From Kordia aestuariivivens (GTDB lineage: Bacteria > Bacteroidota > Bacteroidia > Flavobacteriales > Flavobacteriaceae): 64,000 nucleotides of DNA. Both the position numbers and the translations under genes were made by a program. Under the pieces are notes generated by a model that was not told the DNA's origin, ran no database searches, and worked only from the letters and a program-made list of their open reading frames with translations. Shown piece after piece: positions 25,566 to 35,054 of this stretch; within the stretch, counting starts at the first letter, position 1, and each line of letters opens with the position of its first letter. The stretch lies in the NCBI RefSeq assembly GCF_014397005.1, contig NZ_JACGWS010000007.1, forward strand, positions 62,001-126,000. The letters are read 5' to 3'.

Positions 25566-26252
25566 ATGATTATAAAAGTCATCATTCCTGCATATAATGA
25601 AGAAGATTCTATTGCGAATGTTATTCAGGAAATCCCCAAAACTGTAACCGAAGTTATTGTTGTAAGCAATAATTCAACCGATAACACGGAAGCCAACGCA
25701 AAAGCGGCTGGCGCAACTGTCCTTAAGGAACCTCAAAAAGGCTACGGATACGCATGTCTGAAAGGAATGGAATATATTGCCCATCAAGATGAAAAGCCCG
25801 ATATTCTCGTGTTTTTAGATGGCGATTATTCAGATTATCCAGAAGAGTTAACTAAAGTTGTCGCACCAATTATTGAAGATGATATCGATTTTGTTGTGGG
25901 CGCACGCGTAAAATCATTACGTGAAGATGGTTCTATGACACCGCAGCAAGTTTTTGGAAATTGGCTTGCTACTTTTTTAATGAAATTGTTTTTTGGTGCA
26001 AAATTTACCGATTTAGGCCCTTTTAGAGCTATTAAATACAAGACACTTTTACACTTGAATATGCAAGATAAAACGTATGGTTGGACGGTAGAAATGCAGC
26101 TCAAAGCATTGAAACAGAAACTGTCTTATGTAGAAATTCCTGTGAAATATAAAAAGAGAATTGGTGTCTCAAAAGTTTCAGGAACCGTAAAAGGTACTAT
26201 ATTTGCTGGCGTAAAAATTTTAGGTTGGATTTTTAAATATAGTTTTAAGTAG
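25566..26252 (+). CDS. DPM1-like family 2 glycosyltransferase
   Basis: A 228-residue GT-A glycosyltransferase without membrane tail. IIPAYNEEDSIANV lies at 6-19, VSNNSTDNTE near 35-44 and the DxD-type motif FLDGDYSD near 90-97. The fold resembles dolichol-phosphate mannose synthases, which load sugars onto a lipid phosphate carrier. The stop is followed directly by the ATG of the next transferase (no gap), and a third gene overlaps that one. Together they could build a lipid-linked glycan. Confidence 0.8.
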   Translation: MIIKVIIPAYNEEDSIANVIQEIPKTVTEVIVVSNNSTDNTEANAKAAGATVLKEPQKGYGYACLKGMEYIAHQDEKPDILVFLDGDYSDYPEELTKVVAPIIEDDIDFVVGARVKSLREDGSMTPQQVFGNWLATFLMKLFFGAKFTDLGPFRAIKYKTLLHLNMQDKTYGWTVEMQLKALKQKLSYVEIPVKYKKRIGVSKVSGTVKGTIFAGVKILGWIFKYSFK

Positions 26253-27758
26253 ATGGAATTTGATGCAGAATTTTTCAAACTAGCGTTGTCATTTGTCATA
26301 ATGGGCATATACGCTATTGCTTTGATATTGATTTTAATGTATAGCTTGGCACAATTGAACTTATTGGTCAATTACTTACGTGCGAAGAAGAATGAAGATA
26401 CTTCTCCTCGTTTTGATTTGAATAATCCTGATGAAGTTCCGTATGTGACTATTCAGCTTCCTGTGTACAACGAATTGTACGTTATGGAACGTTTGTTAGA
26501 TAATATTGCTAAAATAGATTATCCAACTGAAAAACTAGAAATTCAAGTATTGGATGATTCTACGGATGAATCTGTCCTTTCTACCGCAAAGCAGATTAAA
26601 GAATTACAAAAACTAGGTTTAGATATTACACATATTCGTCGTGATGACAGATCTGGTTTTAAAGCTGGCGCATTGAAAGAAGGTTTGATTGAAGCCAAAG
26701 GAGAATTCATCGCTATTTTTGATGCAGATTTTCTTCCGAAAGAAGATTGGCTCAAACAAACAATTCCGTATTTTAAAGATAATGAAATCGGCGTTGTGCA
26801 AACACGTTGGGGACATTTGAATCGCGATTACTCCTTATTGACAAAGATTCAAGCATTCGCGCTTGACGCACATTTTACGCTAGAACAAGTTGGGCGAAAT
26901 TCTAAAGGACATTTTATCAACTTTAACGGAACTGCCGGAATATGGCGTAAAACCTGTATTATCGACGCTGGAAATTGGGAAGGCGATACTTTAACCGAAG
27001 ATTTAGATTTAAGTTACCGCGCACAGTTGAAAAACTGGAAATTCAAATATTTAGAAGATGTAGAAACGCCTGCCGAATTGCCCGTAGTGATCAGCGCAGC
27101 ACGTTCGCAGCAATTCCGTTGGAACAAAGGTGGCGCAGAGAATTTCAGAAAAATGTTCAAGCGTGTTATCTTTTCTAAAAATATATCATTCAAAACAAAA
27201 ATTCACGGAGTTTTACACTTGCTCAACAGCACCATGTTTTTAAATGTGTTGATTGTTGGTGTGTTAAGCATTCCGATGTTGTACATTAAAAACACGTATG
27301 GACATTTAGAAATTTACTTTACCGTTTCGAGTTTCTTTATCCTCAGTACTATCATATTTTTTATCTGTTTTTGGTTTCCGTACAAACGTGTTCAAGGTGG
27401 CGGATTTATGAATTTCATCGATTATATTAAGATGTTTTTCGTCTTTTTCTCTGTCGCGATGGGATTCTCAGTGCACAATTCTGTTGCCGTTATAGAAGGT
27501 CATATGGGAAAACGAAGTGAGTTTGTGCGTACGCCAAAATTCAACATTAAAAACTTAAAAGATTCTTGGAAAAATAACATTTACATCAAAAAGAAAGTTT
27601 CAGCAAATACGATTATTGAAGCTATTTTAATGGTGTATTTCTTGTTTGGAATGTACAGCGCATATCCATTAAATGACTTCGGATTATTTCCGTTTCACTT
27701 GATGTTATTCTTAGGGTTCGCCTTTGTATTTTTTAACTCTATTCGTTCAAAAGTGTGA
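26253..27758 (+). CDS. CesA-like membrane glycosyltransferase (GT2)
   Basis: A 501-residue processive-type GT2. An N-terminal membrane segment (8-30) is followed by the GT-A domain with DDSTD near 92, DADF near 160, TEDLDL near 248 and QQFRW near 288, the D,D,D,QxxRW set of cellulose/glucan synthases. Four or five C-terminal membrane segments follow. It could polymerise or make a glycolipid such as a glucosyl-diacylglycerol. It starts right after the DPM1-like gene and overlaps the next one by 4 bp. Confidence 0.8.
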   Translation: MEFDAEFFKLALSFVIMGIYAIALILILMYSLAQLNLLVNYLRAKKNEDTSPRFDLNNPDEVPYVTIQLPVYNELYVMERLLDNIAKIDYPTEKLEIQVLDDSTDESVLSTAKQIKELQKLGLDITHIRRDDRSGFKAGALKEGLIEAKGEFIAIFDADFLPKEDWLKQTIPYFKDNEIGVVQTRWGHLNRDYSLLTKIQAFALDAHFTLEQVGRNSKGHFINFNGTAGIWRKTCIIDAGNWEGDTLTEDLDLSYRAQLKNWKFKYLEDVETPAELPVVISAARSQQFRWNKGGAENFRKMFKRVIFSKNISFKTKIHGVLHLLNSTMFLNVLIVGVLSIPMLYIKNTYGHLEIYFTVSSFFILSTIIFFICFWFPYKRVQGGGFMNFIDYIKMFFVFFSVAMGFSVHNSVAVIEGHMGKRSEFVRTPKFNIKNLKDSWKNNIYIKKKVSANTIIEAILMVYFLFGMYSAYPLNDFGLFPFHLMLFLGFAFVFFNSIRSKV

Positions 27759-29155
27759 TTGCTTCCGAAGGGAAATATCATACATTCTCCATCATACTTG
27801 TGCTTGTCAGCGCCTTTGTATATTATTACATTGGCTATCCGCTTGTGCGAACTGATGTGACGATTTTGATTTCATTATACAGTATTGCTTTTTTAAGTTT
27901 TTTCGGATTGATCCGATTAGAAAAACAAAACTTTTTTCTCCTTGCGGGAATTGCCATTGCGTTGAGATTGGTCTTTTTGGGAAGCATTCCAAACTTGTCA
28001 CAAGATTTTTACCGTTTTATTTGGGACGGAAGAATGCTCGTTGAAGGCTGGAATCCGTATTTATATTTACCTAACGATTTGATGGCTTCTGGAACTGCAC
28101 CAATTGCGGAAGCGCAGGAATTATTTAATGGAATGGGGAATTTGAGTGCTTCGCATTACACCAATTATCCGCCCATAAATCAGTTGTGTTTCGCTTTCGC
28201 GGGATTGTTCTCTGGGAATTCTATTCTGAGTTCAGTCGTTGTATTGCATATTTTGATCATTCTCGCAGATTTAGGAATCTTGTATTTCGGTAAGAAACTA
28301 CTTGAGAATTTAGGTTTACCTATCAAAAATATTTGGCTCTATATTTTAAATCCATTTATCATCATTGAACTCACCGGAAATTTACATTTTGAAGGCGTGA
28401 TGATTTTCTTCCTGATTTGGAGTTTGTATTTGCTACAAAAAGGATTTTGGAAATGGGCAGCCGTATTGTTAGCAGTTTCGGTTTCAGTAAAGTTAATTCC
28501 GTTGCTCTTTTTGCCACTCTTTTTTCAATGGTTTATCAACTATAAAAACTCTGAAAATAAGCAGCTTACATTTTCCATCGTAAAAAAAGGCTTCCTAAAA
28601 CTCATTACATTTTACGTTATTGTTTTCGCAACAATTAGTGTATTGTTTTTACCATTTTTGTCTAAACAATTTATTGCAAATTATCAAGAAACTGTCGGAT
28701 TGTGGTTTCAGAATTTCGAGTTTAACGCAAGTATTTATTATATCGCACGTTGGATTGGTTATAAAACTATCGGCTGGAATATGATTGCCACTATTGGAAA
28801 AATTACACCAATTATTGTGTTAGTTTTCGTCACAGGACTGAGCCTTTTCAGGAATAATTCTGATTTCAAAAAAATTATTACCGCGTTGCTTTTTGGGCTT
28901 TCTTTTTACTTTTTTACCACGACGACCATGCATCCTTGGTATTTAGCAACATTGCTGATTTTGAGTGTGTTTACCAACTATCGATTTACCGTTATTTGGT
29001 CATTCATGATCGTTTTTAGCTATACGGCATATCAAAATGAAGGCTATGCAGAAAACCTAGGTTTTGTAGCGTTGGAATATGTTGTTGTATATGGCTTTTT
29101 GATGTACGAAGTATTCAAGTATTACACAAAAAAGCCACGTCTAGAAACTTCTTAA
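27755..29155 (+). CDS. GT-C type polytopic glycosyltransferase (mannosyltransferase-like)
   Basis: A 466-residue protein with about eleven membrane segments and the GT-C-type loop SQDFYRFIWDGRMLVEGWNPY near residues 80-100, where an acidic residue would act. It starts with GTG at 27755, the GTGA overlapping the upstream TGA. GT-C enzymes use polyprenyl-phosphate sugars, which fits a DPM1-like partner in the same operon. No polymer can be named. Confidence 0.7.
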   Translation: MIASEGKYHTFSIILVLVSAFVYYYIGYPLVRTDVTILISLYSIAFLSFFGLIRLEKQNFFLLAGIAIALRLVFLGSIPNLSQDFYRFIWDGRMLVEGWNPYLYLPNDLMASGTAPIAEAQELFNGMGNLSASHYTNYPPINQLCFAFAGLFSGNSILSSVVVLHILIILADLGILYFGKKLLENLGLPIKNIWLYILNPFIIIELTGNLHFEGVMIFFLIWSLYLLQKGFWKWAAVLLAVSVSVKLIPLLFLPLFFQWFINYKNSENKQLTFSIVKKGFLKLITFYVIVFATISVLFLPFLSKQFIANYQETVGLWFQNFEFNASIYYIARWIGYKTIGWNMIATIGKITPIIVLVFVTGLSLFRNNSDFKKIITALLFGLSFYFFTTTTMHPWYLATLLILSVFTNYRFTVIWSFMIVFSYTAYQNEGYAENLGFVALEYVVVYGFLMYEVFKYYTKKPRLETS

Positions 29156-29249
29156 TCAGCACTTCAAATCTACTTTCTTTCATAAATAGTCAAAAAAATC
29201 AACATTTTTTCAGTATTTTTATACTTAGAACCAATTTATTAAGACCATT

Positions 29250-29969
29250 ATGAAATCATTACGACTGTTACCTATCGCATTTTTATTTTTGTTTAGCGCA
29301 TCTTTGTTTGCTCAAATGAGCGGCGCTCCAAGAGAATTTGAAACTACTTCTCAAATTTATGATCAACTTCGAAAGATTATAAATACCAAAGAAAAAGAAC
29401 CCTATAAAATTGATTGGGAGAATGTAAAAGGAAGTCCATATTTAAATGAAAGTTATAAATTGGCACAATTTTACATTGCAGATAAATCATACGGAAATAT
29501 TATGATGCGTTTCAACACGTATTCAAACGAAATAGAGTTGTTACCAGAAGATGGACAAGAAATGGAAGCGTTAATGAGAGTTGATGGTTCTAAAATTATG
29601 TTTGAAGGCAAAACGTTAAAATTATTTACGTTTAAAGACGAAGAAGGATATGAGAAAAAAGCATATTTTTTAGTCTTAAATACGGAAGAAAATGTGCAGT
29701 TACTATTGAGAAAGAAATGTAGATTTTCTCCAAATGAAAAAGCACTTACGATGAATCAGGCTGATAGAGCAGCAAAATTCACACAATATGATTATTATTA
29801 CATCGTAAAAGATGGTGAGCTAGTTCAGGTTGATGCTAAGAAAAAAGATGTTTTAAAGTTATTTCCTGAGAAAGAAAACGACATTAAAAAATATATCAAA
29901 TCAGAGAAATTAAAACTGAAAAAAGAGAAAGATTTCGCAAAATTAATCGATTATATTGCGACTATGTAA
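29250..29969 (+). CDS. Secreted protein of unknown function
   Basis: A 239-residue protein with a clear signal peptide (1-21, ending LFAQ). The mature part is Lys/Glu-rich with no motif I recognise; the C-terminal third, rich in KKDVLKLFPEKEND-type sequence, looks helical. It lies 94 bp after the glycosyltransferase operon and ends at a strong bidirectional terminator, so it may be its own unit. Confidence 0.6.
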   Translation: MKSLRLLPIAFLFLFSASLFAQMSGAPREFETTSQIYDQLRKIINTKEKEPYKIDWENVKGSPYLNESYKLAQFYIADKSYGNIMMRFNTYSNEIELLPEDGQEMEALMRVDGSKIMFEGKTLKLFTFKDEEGYEKKAYFLVLNTEENVQLLLRKKCRFSPNEKALTMNQADRAAKFTQYDYYYIVKDGELVQVDAKKKDVLKLFPEKENDIKKYIKSEKLKLKKEKDFAKLIDYIATM

Positions 29970-29985
29970 TATTGAATCGACATTG

Positions 29986-30037
29986 AAAATAGCCACTATA
30001 TTCAGATACTAAACCATCTATTGTAGTGGCTATTTTT
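29986..30037. terminator. Bidirectional intrinsic terminator
   Basis: AAAATAGCCACTA at 29986-29998 pairs with TAGTGGCTATTTT starting at 30024, a 13-bp stem ending in T5 on the plus strand and in a T run on the minus strand. It separates the plus-strand unknown gene from the minus-strand response regulator, which converge. Confidence 0.75.
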
Positions 30038-30060
30038 ATAGTATAAAATTTCTAATTTCT

Positions 30061-30726
30061 TTAAATCAATCCTAAATCTTTTGCATTCGCAATTAAGTGA
30101 ATGGCATTGTTTGCTTTGAAATAAATTTTTAATTTACTCAATCGTTTTTCAATGGAACTTAAGCTGTTAGGCGAAATACTTCTGCCTTTTAAATCGATTG
30201 CAATTTCATCTTGACTCATTCCTTTGGAGAGTAATTTGAGTAGTCCGATATCGTAATCATCAATTTCCATATCGTTTTTGTTGCTCAGTGCATTTTGCAC
30301 TTTTGGAGAAAGATGTTTTTTCCCTTGAGAAACGGTTTTTATGGCTTTTACCAATTCCTTTAAACTCTTACGACCTTTACACACATACGCATCAATATTG
30401 TATTGATTGAAAAGTTTGCGCACACGTTGCTGTTTGTCTTCAACAGAGTATACAATCACTTTTAGCTGCGGTTGTGCTGTTTTTAACTTAACAAGTAACT
30501 CTTCTCCTGAAGCTAATTTTTGTTTTCGATGATCTTTTACAAAAGATAAATCTGTAATGAGCAATTCATAAGGTTCATTATCTTTTAATGCTTTTTTTGC
30601 TTTCAAATCTGCATCATCGCAGTATTGAGCTTGATCTATCGTAGCAATCTCCAATTCGGAAAGTGCTGTGAGGACACCTGTGTTGATGTCGTCCATATCT
30701 TCGGCAATTAAAACTTTAGTAAACAT
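30061..30726 (-). CDS. Response regulator with LuxR-type helix-turn-helix
   Basis: A 221-residue regulator. The receiver domain has acidic ED at 9-10, the phospho-accepting D59 in LITDLSF, and a Lys in YVCKGRKS near 117-124. The C-terminal LuxR-like domain (about 155-215) contains LSKGMSQDEIAIDL and SPNSLSSIEKRLSKLK. It ends 10 nt after the TPR histidine kinase gene, its obvious partner. Confidence 0.82.
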   Translation of the reverse strand: MFTKVLIAEDMDDINTGVLTALSELEIATIDQAQYCDDADLKAKKALKDNEPYELLITDLSFVKDHRKQKLASGEELLVKLKTAQPQLKVIVYSVEDKQQRVRKLFNQYNIDAYVCKGRKSLKELVKAIKTVSQGKKHLSPKVQNALSNKNDMEIDDYDIGLLKLLSKGMSQDEIAIDLKGRSISPNSLSSIEKRLSKLKIYFKANNAIHLIANAKDLGLI

Positions 30727-30736
30727 AGGCTATCTA

Positions 30737-32692
30737 TCATACTGGAACGTTAATACTAAACTTACACCCTTTGTGTAATTCTGTATCAAAAGTAAGCGTT
30801 CCTTCAATTGCATGAATACGGTTTTCCGCATTCTGTAATCCATTTTTTGAAATTTCTTCGGCAAAACCTTTCCCGTTATCTATGTATTGAATGAACAATT
30901 GTTTGTTGTTTTTTTCAATGGAAACCACTACTAACACAGCATTACTATGTTTTTTCATATTGGTTAATAGTTCTTGTAATACGCGATAAACGGTTATTTT
31001 TATGTGTGAAGAAATTCCGTTCCAAATATCAATATTGTATCGTTTTAACAATACATTTACTTCTTCAGATTGATAACTTCTGAACAAATTACTGAGTTCT
31101 TCCGCAAATCCTTCTCCAGTTTCTACACCTTGAATTTGCTTTGAAATGTCGCGTGCTTGATTGTAAATTACGTCTAATTTATCTAAAATTGTCTCTTTTT
31201 CAGGATCTGTAGTTTCTAGTTGAGAAATCAGTTTGTACAAGTCGTTTGCCAATTCGTCGTGTACTTTTGAAGAAATTCGTGCTTCCGTAACATGTACCGT
31301 TTTTACTTTTTCAATTTTATGACGGCGTTTTATTTTTTGGTAAATGAAGTAAATTACTACGATTAAGACAATTAATAAAATAATTAAAATTAAAACTATG
31401 TTTTGAGATAAAGCTTTGTCTTTTTCTGCTTTATTTGCTTTGTTTTCTACAATTATTTTTTCGTTTTCTGCTTTATTATAATTGTATCGTTCATTTGCAA
31501 ACAAACTTCCTAATTCTTCTTCTTTTTGCTCCAGCTCTTTATCTAAAGACATGTATTCATTTACATATTCATTTCCAAGCGCTACCACTATTTTCATTTG
31601 GATTCCTTCATGAATCGCTTTTTTATTAACCAAGTCTCTTGCATAAGTAATTGCACGATTTACAAACTCAATGGATCTTTCTTTATCCTCATCTTTATAT
31701 AATTCTGCTAACTTTAAATATGTAGAGTGCAGACCAGATGCATAATCTATTTCTTTATTTATTAAAAGTGAGTTGTTTAATAACGAATCAGAACGTTTAT
31801 TAAATCCATTTTTTAAAAATAAAGTATGTGCTAAGTTTCCATTTATGCGAGCACTCTCTTTCATTGAAATAACAAGCGATTTATCAACTAATAACTCTTC
31901 ATAAATTTGAATTGCATTATCAAATTCTTCAAGCTCTTTATATATGTTTGCTTTAGTATTTTTGAATTGTATAATACTTTTGGCATCTATCTTTTCTCTT
32001 CCAATTGAATCTTCTACCAATTTTAAGGCTTGATCAATTCTTTCAATGGCCATATCAGTATTTCCTGTTTCCCTAGAAGCCACAGATAACACGTGATAAA
32101 GTCCTCCTAAAGTTTTTAATTCATTTGTATTCTCTACATAGTTTAACCCTTCTAATGCTGATAATTGACTCGCTCCAAAATTACCTTGTTTTTTCTGTAA
32201 ATATGCAATTTCTGATAGAATACTAGCTACTCTTATAGTATCATTTATTTGTAGATACAATTTTTTTGCTCTTGAAAATTTATTGAAAGCTTCTTGAAAT
32301 TCCCCTTCTCTTTCAAGTAAAGTTCCCTGACTTCGGCTTGCACTGGCCATCCAACGTGTATCGTTTAATCTTTCCGATATGTCATACCATTTTTGAAGAT
32401 ATAAAAACATTGAGTCTGTATTCCCAATTTCTCTATAATTCGTATACTGAGTGAAATAACCAAATTGTATTGAAGATGAATCTCTTAATCTGCCTGCTAC
32501 TGCTATCAGTTCATTTTGACAAACTATTGCGTTATCATAGTCATTCCTTTTTCTAAATTCTTTTACCTTCTTTTTTAACGCTACGATTTCTGGAGACTTA
32601 CTTCTCTTTTTTACTACTTCAGATTCACAAGCACTAATCACCATCAAAAAGATAGCAAATAAAAAGAAGGATGTCGCTATTGGTAGTTTCAT
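30737..32692 (-). CDS. TPR-containing membrane histidine kinase (HisKA_3/NarX type)
   Basis: A 651-residue sensor kinase. The N-terminus is a lipoprotein-like signal (MVISAC, Cys near 22). Residues 35-400 carry TPR repeats, for example the one in NDTIRVASILSEIAYLQKKQG. A coiled-coil-like stretch leads to a membrane segment near 428-450. The dimerisation motif KVHDELAND holds the phospho-His, and the ATPase domain shows HSNAVLVVVSIE and DNGKGF. It likely senses an envelope signal through its TPR domain and acts on the downstream regulator. A 54-residue lipoprotein gene lies just upstream. Confidence 0.85.
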   Translation of the reverse strand: MKLPIATSFFLFAIFLMVISACESEVVKKRSKSPEIVALKKKVKEFRKRNDYDNAIVCQNELIAVAGRLRDSSSIQFGYFTQYTNYREIGNTDSMFLYLQKWYDISERLNDTRWMASASRSQGTLLEREGEFQEAFNKFSRAKKLYLQINDTIRVASILSEIAYLQKKQGNFGASQLSALEGLNYVENTNELKTLGGLYHVLSVASRETGNTDMAIERIDQALKLVEDSIGREKIDAKSIIQFKNTKANIYKELEEFDNAIQIYEELLVDKSLVISMKESARINGNLAHTLFLKNGFNKRSDSLLNNSLLINKEIDYASGLHSTYLKLAELYKDEDKERSIEFVNRAITYARDLVNKKAIHEGIQMKIVVALGNEYVNEYMSLDKELEQKEEELGSLFANERYNYNKAENEKIIVENKANKAEKDKALSQNIVLILIILLIVLIVVIYFIYQKIKRRHKIEKVKTVHVTEARISSKVHDELANDLYKLISQLETTDPEKETILDKLDVIYNQARDISKQIQGVETGEGFAEELSNLFRSYQSEEVNVLLKRYNIDIWNGISSHIKITVYRVLQELLTNMKKHSNAVLVVVSIEKNNKQLFIQYIDNGKGFAEEISKNGLQNAENRIHAIEGTLTFDTELHKGCKFSINVPV

Positions 32693-32729
32693 CCTTCTAA
32701 AATAGTAAAAATATAATTACAACTAAAGA

Positions 32730-32894
32730 TTAATCGCCAGTAGGTTCATCAACATCTGGAATGATTTTTCCATCATCTCCTTCCGTTGCTTGCTGTTCAA
32801 ATTGTATTTCATCCTCTGCAATTGAGTTCGGTGTACAAGAAAATATTGCCCCATTGAGGAAAACCGTAAGTATTATTAAGCTGAATTTTTTCAT
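32730..32894 (-). CDS. Small lipoprotein next to the sensor kinase
   Basis: A 54-residue ORF starting MKKFSLIILTVFLNG with a lipobox AIFSC (Cys at 20). The mature part is very acidic (AEDEIQFEQQ, GDDGKIIPDVDEP). It precedes the kinase gene by 37 nt on the same strand. Tiny acidic lipoproteins of this look occur beside flavobacterial sensor kinases, but I know no defined function. A ligand or accessory for the TPR sensor is possible. Confidence 0.65.
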   Translation of the reverse strand: MKKFSLIILTVFLNGAIFSCTPNSIAEDEIQFEQQATEGDDGKIIPDVDEPTGD

Positions 32895-33280
32895 TTTGTT
32901 AGAATTTAAAATTGGACATAGGTGTTGCCGTCCGAGAAATACTCAGCGTATTAATGTGCAGCAACACAGTGAAATAGAAAAGGCGCCGTTTTCTTGTGTT
33001 TTTAGGAAGTGTGAGATAATGACAGGTAGTTTGGCTACTTCCAAATAAGCCATGCTATTGCTTCTTATCTCTAAAGTCAACCAAGTTTAAATGCAGGAGA
33101 TCAAATTGATTTATGCCTCAGTTGTGAAATATTTCTGAAGCAAATAAAGTGAGGAATCATGGGAATGAACGGAAATTTTGGGGAAGAGTAAGGGAAAGTT
33201 TCGGGAAACTAATTTCCGCTTTTTGCATACCAAATTTGATGGACGCTTTTATAAAAAAGAGAAATCTAAAACTACAAGTA
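32895..33280. other. Divergent promoter region without an identified gene
   Basis: About 386 bp between the minus-strand lipoprotein gene and the plus-strand helical protein. It should contain both promoters. A short GC-richer word (AAGGCGCCGTTTTC) stands out near 32980, but I see no convincing hairpin or small ORF. Confidence 0.5.
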
Positions 33281-34033
33281 ATGCATAAAGAATTAGTATT
33301 AAGTGCTTTTAAAAAAGCTAGGAAAGAAGTAAAGGAAGCAACAGGCGTAAATATGTCTGTTACTGGGATTGCTAAGAGAATTTCAGATTATATGATGGAC
33401 GAATGCCACTTCCAATATCATGAGAAGAGTTTGCGGAATAAGTACAACCTCGCATTAAAAGATGAGCAAGATGTCGAACTTAAAAGTTCGGTTGCAAATT
33501 GTCTCTGCTGTTATCTCGGTTATGAAAATTATGCCGAATTTATTATGAAGAATAGTATTCCACTTGCTTCCCCCGAAATTGTGGAAAACATTATTATTGA
33601 AGAAGAGTACCCACCAAAGAAAGAACCTTCTATCGGTGAGAAATTAAAAATTGTGATTCAAAAGAATAAAGTCACCCTTATTTTTTGCTCACTTATTTTT
33701 TTACTGTATTTCGGATTGTATATGGTAAATAGACAACAATGGATGGTTTGGGATACTGATCGTTATGTAGAAGTACAATTTGATGTAGAAAAGTACGGGC
33801 TGTCCAATTTAAAATTGTACAAACATGAACGAATAAAAAAATTTAGAGAAGTAAAGCCCGATTGCAATTATCTTTTTTTTAAATCAGATGGAAGTGAAAA
33901 TTTGTGGTATCAAAAAGCAACTAATGGAGAAGTAACGTTTTTCACTTCTTTCGGATTGCATCCAGAAACAGGCAAAACATTGAAGAAAATTACGCCGTAT
34001 ATGATTCGAAAATATATTTGTGAAACGTATTAA
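33281..34033 (+). CDS. Single-pass membrane protein of unknown function
   Basis: A protein of 250 residues from the ATG at 33281. The first 110 residues are helical and soluble (ELVLSAFKKARKEVKE, then ISDYMMDECHFQYHEKSL and CYLGYENYAEF). One membrane segment follows near 128-146 (LIFCSLIFLLYFGLYM), then an outside domain of about 100 residues. The frame is open to a GTG at 33149, with ATGs at 33239 and 33281; I prefer 33281 because the conserved-looking helix starts there. Function unknown. Confidence 0.55.
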   Translation: MHKELVLSAFKKARKEVKEATGVNMSVTGIAKRISDYMMDECHFQYHEKSLRNKYNLALKDEQDVELKSSVANCLCCYLGYENYAEFIMKNSIPLASPEIVENIIIEEEYPPKKEPSIGEKLKIVIQKNKVTLIFCSLIFLLYFGLYMVNRQQWMVWDTDRYVEVQFDVEKYGLSNLKLYKHERIKKFREVKPDCNYLFFKSDGSENLWYQKATNGEVTFFTSFGLHPETGKTLKKITPYMIRKYICETY

Positions 34034-34036
34034 ACC

Positions 34037-34064
34037 AAAAAAACCTCCCAAATTGAGAGGCTTT
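34037..34064. terminator. Bidirectional intrinsic terminator
   Basis: CCTCCC at 34044-34049 pairs with GAGAGG at 34055-34060 (one G-T pair, loop AAATT). Seven T follow on the minus strand (34037-34043) and CTTT on the plus strand. It lies between two convergent genes. Confidence 0.65.
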
Positions 34065-34088
34065 CGTATTATTTATTATGAATAAAAT

Positions 34089-35021
34089 TTATGAATTTTT
34101 CAAATTAACAACTTCCTGAGCTGTCAAATGTCGCCAATTACTTCTTGGCAAATCTTTCTTAGTCAATCCTGCAAAAACAACTCTATCCAAACGTGTAATA
34201 GTATATGATAAATGCTCAAAAATTGCTTTTACCAAACCATTGCTTCCTGAATTTACTTTAATTCCAACTTCACGCTTCGAAGCACCTTGAATCCAAGAAA
34301 TTTCACCAACTTCGTGTATTTCTCCTCGAATATTAAGTCCATCTTTTATTTTGTTGAAATCTGTTTGACTTAAGTTTTTGTCCAACTCAACATGATATAT
34401 TTTTCGAATTTTTTCATGCGGATCTGTTAACTTTCTTGCTAATTCTCCATCATTTGTAAACAATAATAAGCCTGTAGCTTGTCGTTCCAATCGTCCAACT
34501 GGTACAATTCTAGATTTTGTAGCATTTGCCACTAAATCCATCACCGTTTTGCGATCTTTTTCATCTTTTGTCGTTACCAAAAATCCTCTTGGCTTGTTGA
34601 GTAAGATATATTCTGTTTTTTCTGGAGAAATAACTCTTCCATCAAATCGTACTTCATCACTCACTTTTACCTGATATCCCATTTCTGTGATCACTTTACC
34701 ATTCACAGTTACACTTCCAATAGAAATGTGCATATCTGCTTCACGTCGTGAACAAATTCCTGAATTCGAAATATATTTATTTAAGCGAATCTCATTTGGA
34801 TTGCTTTTAGATTTTGGCTTTTGCGCTGGTCTTTTTCTGTATTCTGACTTTTTCCCATCAAAAGGTTTCTTTCCTTCAAATGACTTTTTATCATCAGAAG
34901 ACTTATTTCCGTCAGAAGATTTCTTTCTATCAAAAGGTTTTTTCCCTTCGAAAGGCTTTTTTCCATCACGTTTTTTCTTTCCTGAAGTATCTCTGCTCTT
35001 CCCGTGTCGTTCTTTTGCCAT
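34089..35021 (-). CDS. RsuA/RluB-type RNA pseudouridine synthase with repetitive basic N-terminus
   Basis: A 310-residue protein. Residues 1-75 are a low-complexity Lys-rich region of KKPFDGKK-like repeats. An S4 RNA-binding domain (about 77-135, RLNKYISNSGICSRREAD) and the synthase domain follow. The catalytic motif, normally GRLD, reads VGRLERQATGLLLFTNDG, with Glu179 at the expected Asp. The family converts specific uridines in 16S or 23S rRNA to pseudouridine. The Glu needs checking against relatives; the rest of the domain looks intact. A TATCTTTG box lies 26 bp upstream. Confidence 0.82.
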   Translation of the reverse strand: MAKERHGKSRDTSGKKKRDGKKPFEGKKPFDRKKSSDGNKSSDDKKSFEGKKPFDGKKSEYRKRPAQKPKSKSNPNEIRLNKYISNSGICSRREADMHISIGSVTVNGKVITEMGYQVKVSDEVRFDGRVISPEKTEYILLNKPRGFLVTTKDEKDRKTVMDLVANATKSRIVPVGRLERQATGLLLFTNDGELARKLTDPHEKIRKIYHVELDKNLSQTDFNKIKDGLNIRGEIHEVGEISWIQGASKREVGIKVNSGSNGLVKAIFEHLSYTITRLDRVVFAGLTKKDLPRSNWRHLTAQEVVNLKNS

Positions 35022-35046
35022 TATAAATTATGCTATAAAATTTTTG

Positions 35047-35054
35047 CAAAGATA
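35047..35054 (-). promoter_or_regulatory. TAnnTTTG-type -7 box for the pseudouridine synthase
   Basis: On the minus strand the sequence reads TATCTTTG, matching the Bacteroidota -7 consensus, 26 bp before the ATG. No clear -33 element is visible. Confidence 0.45.
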
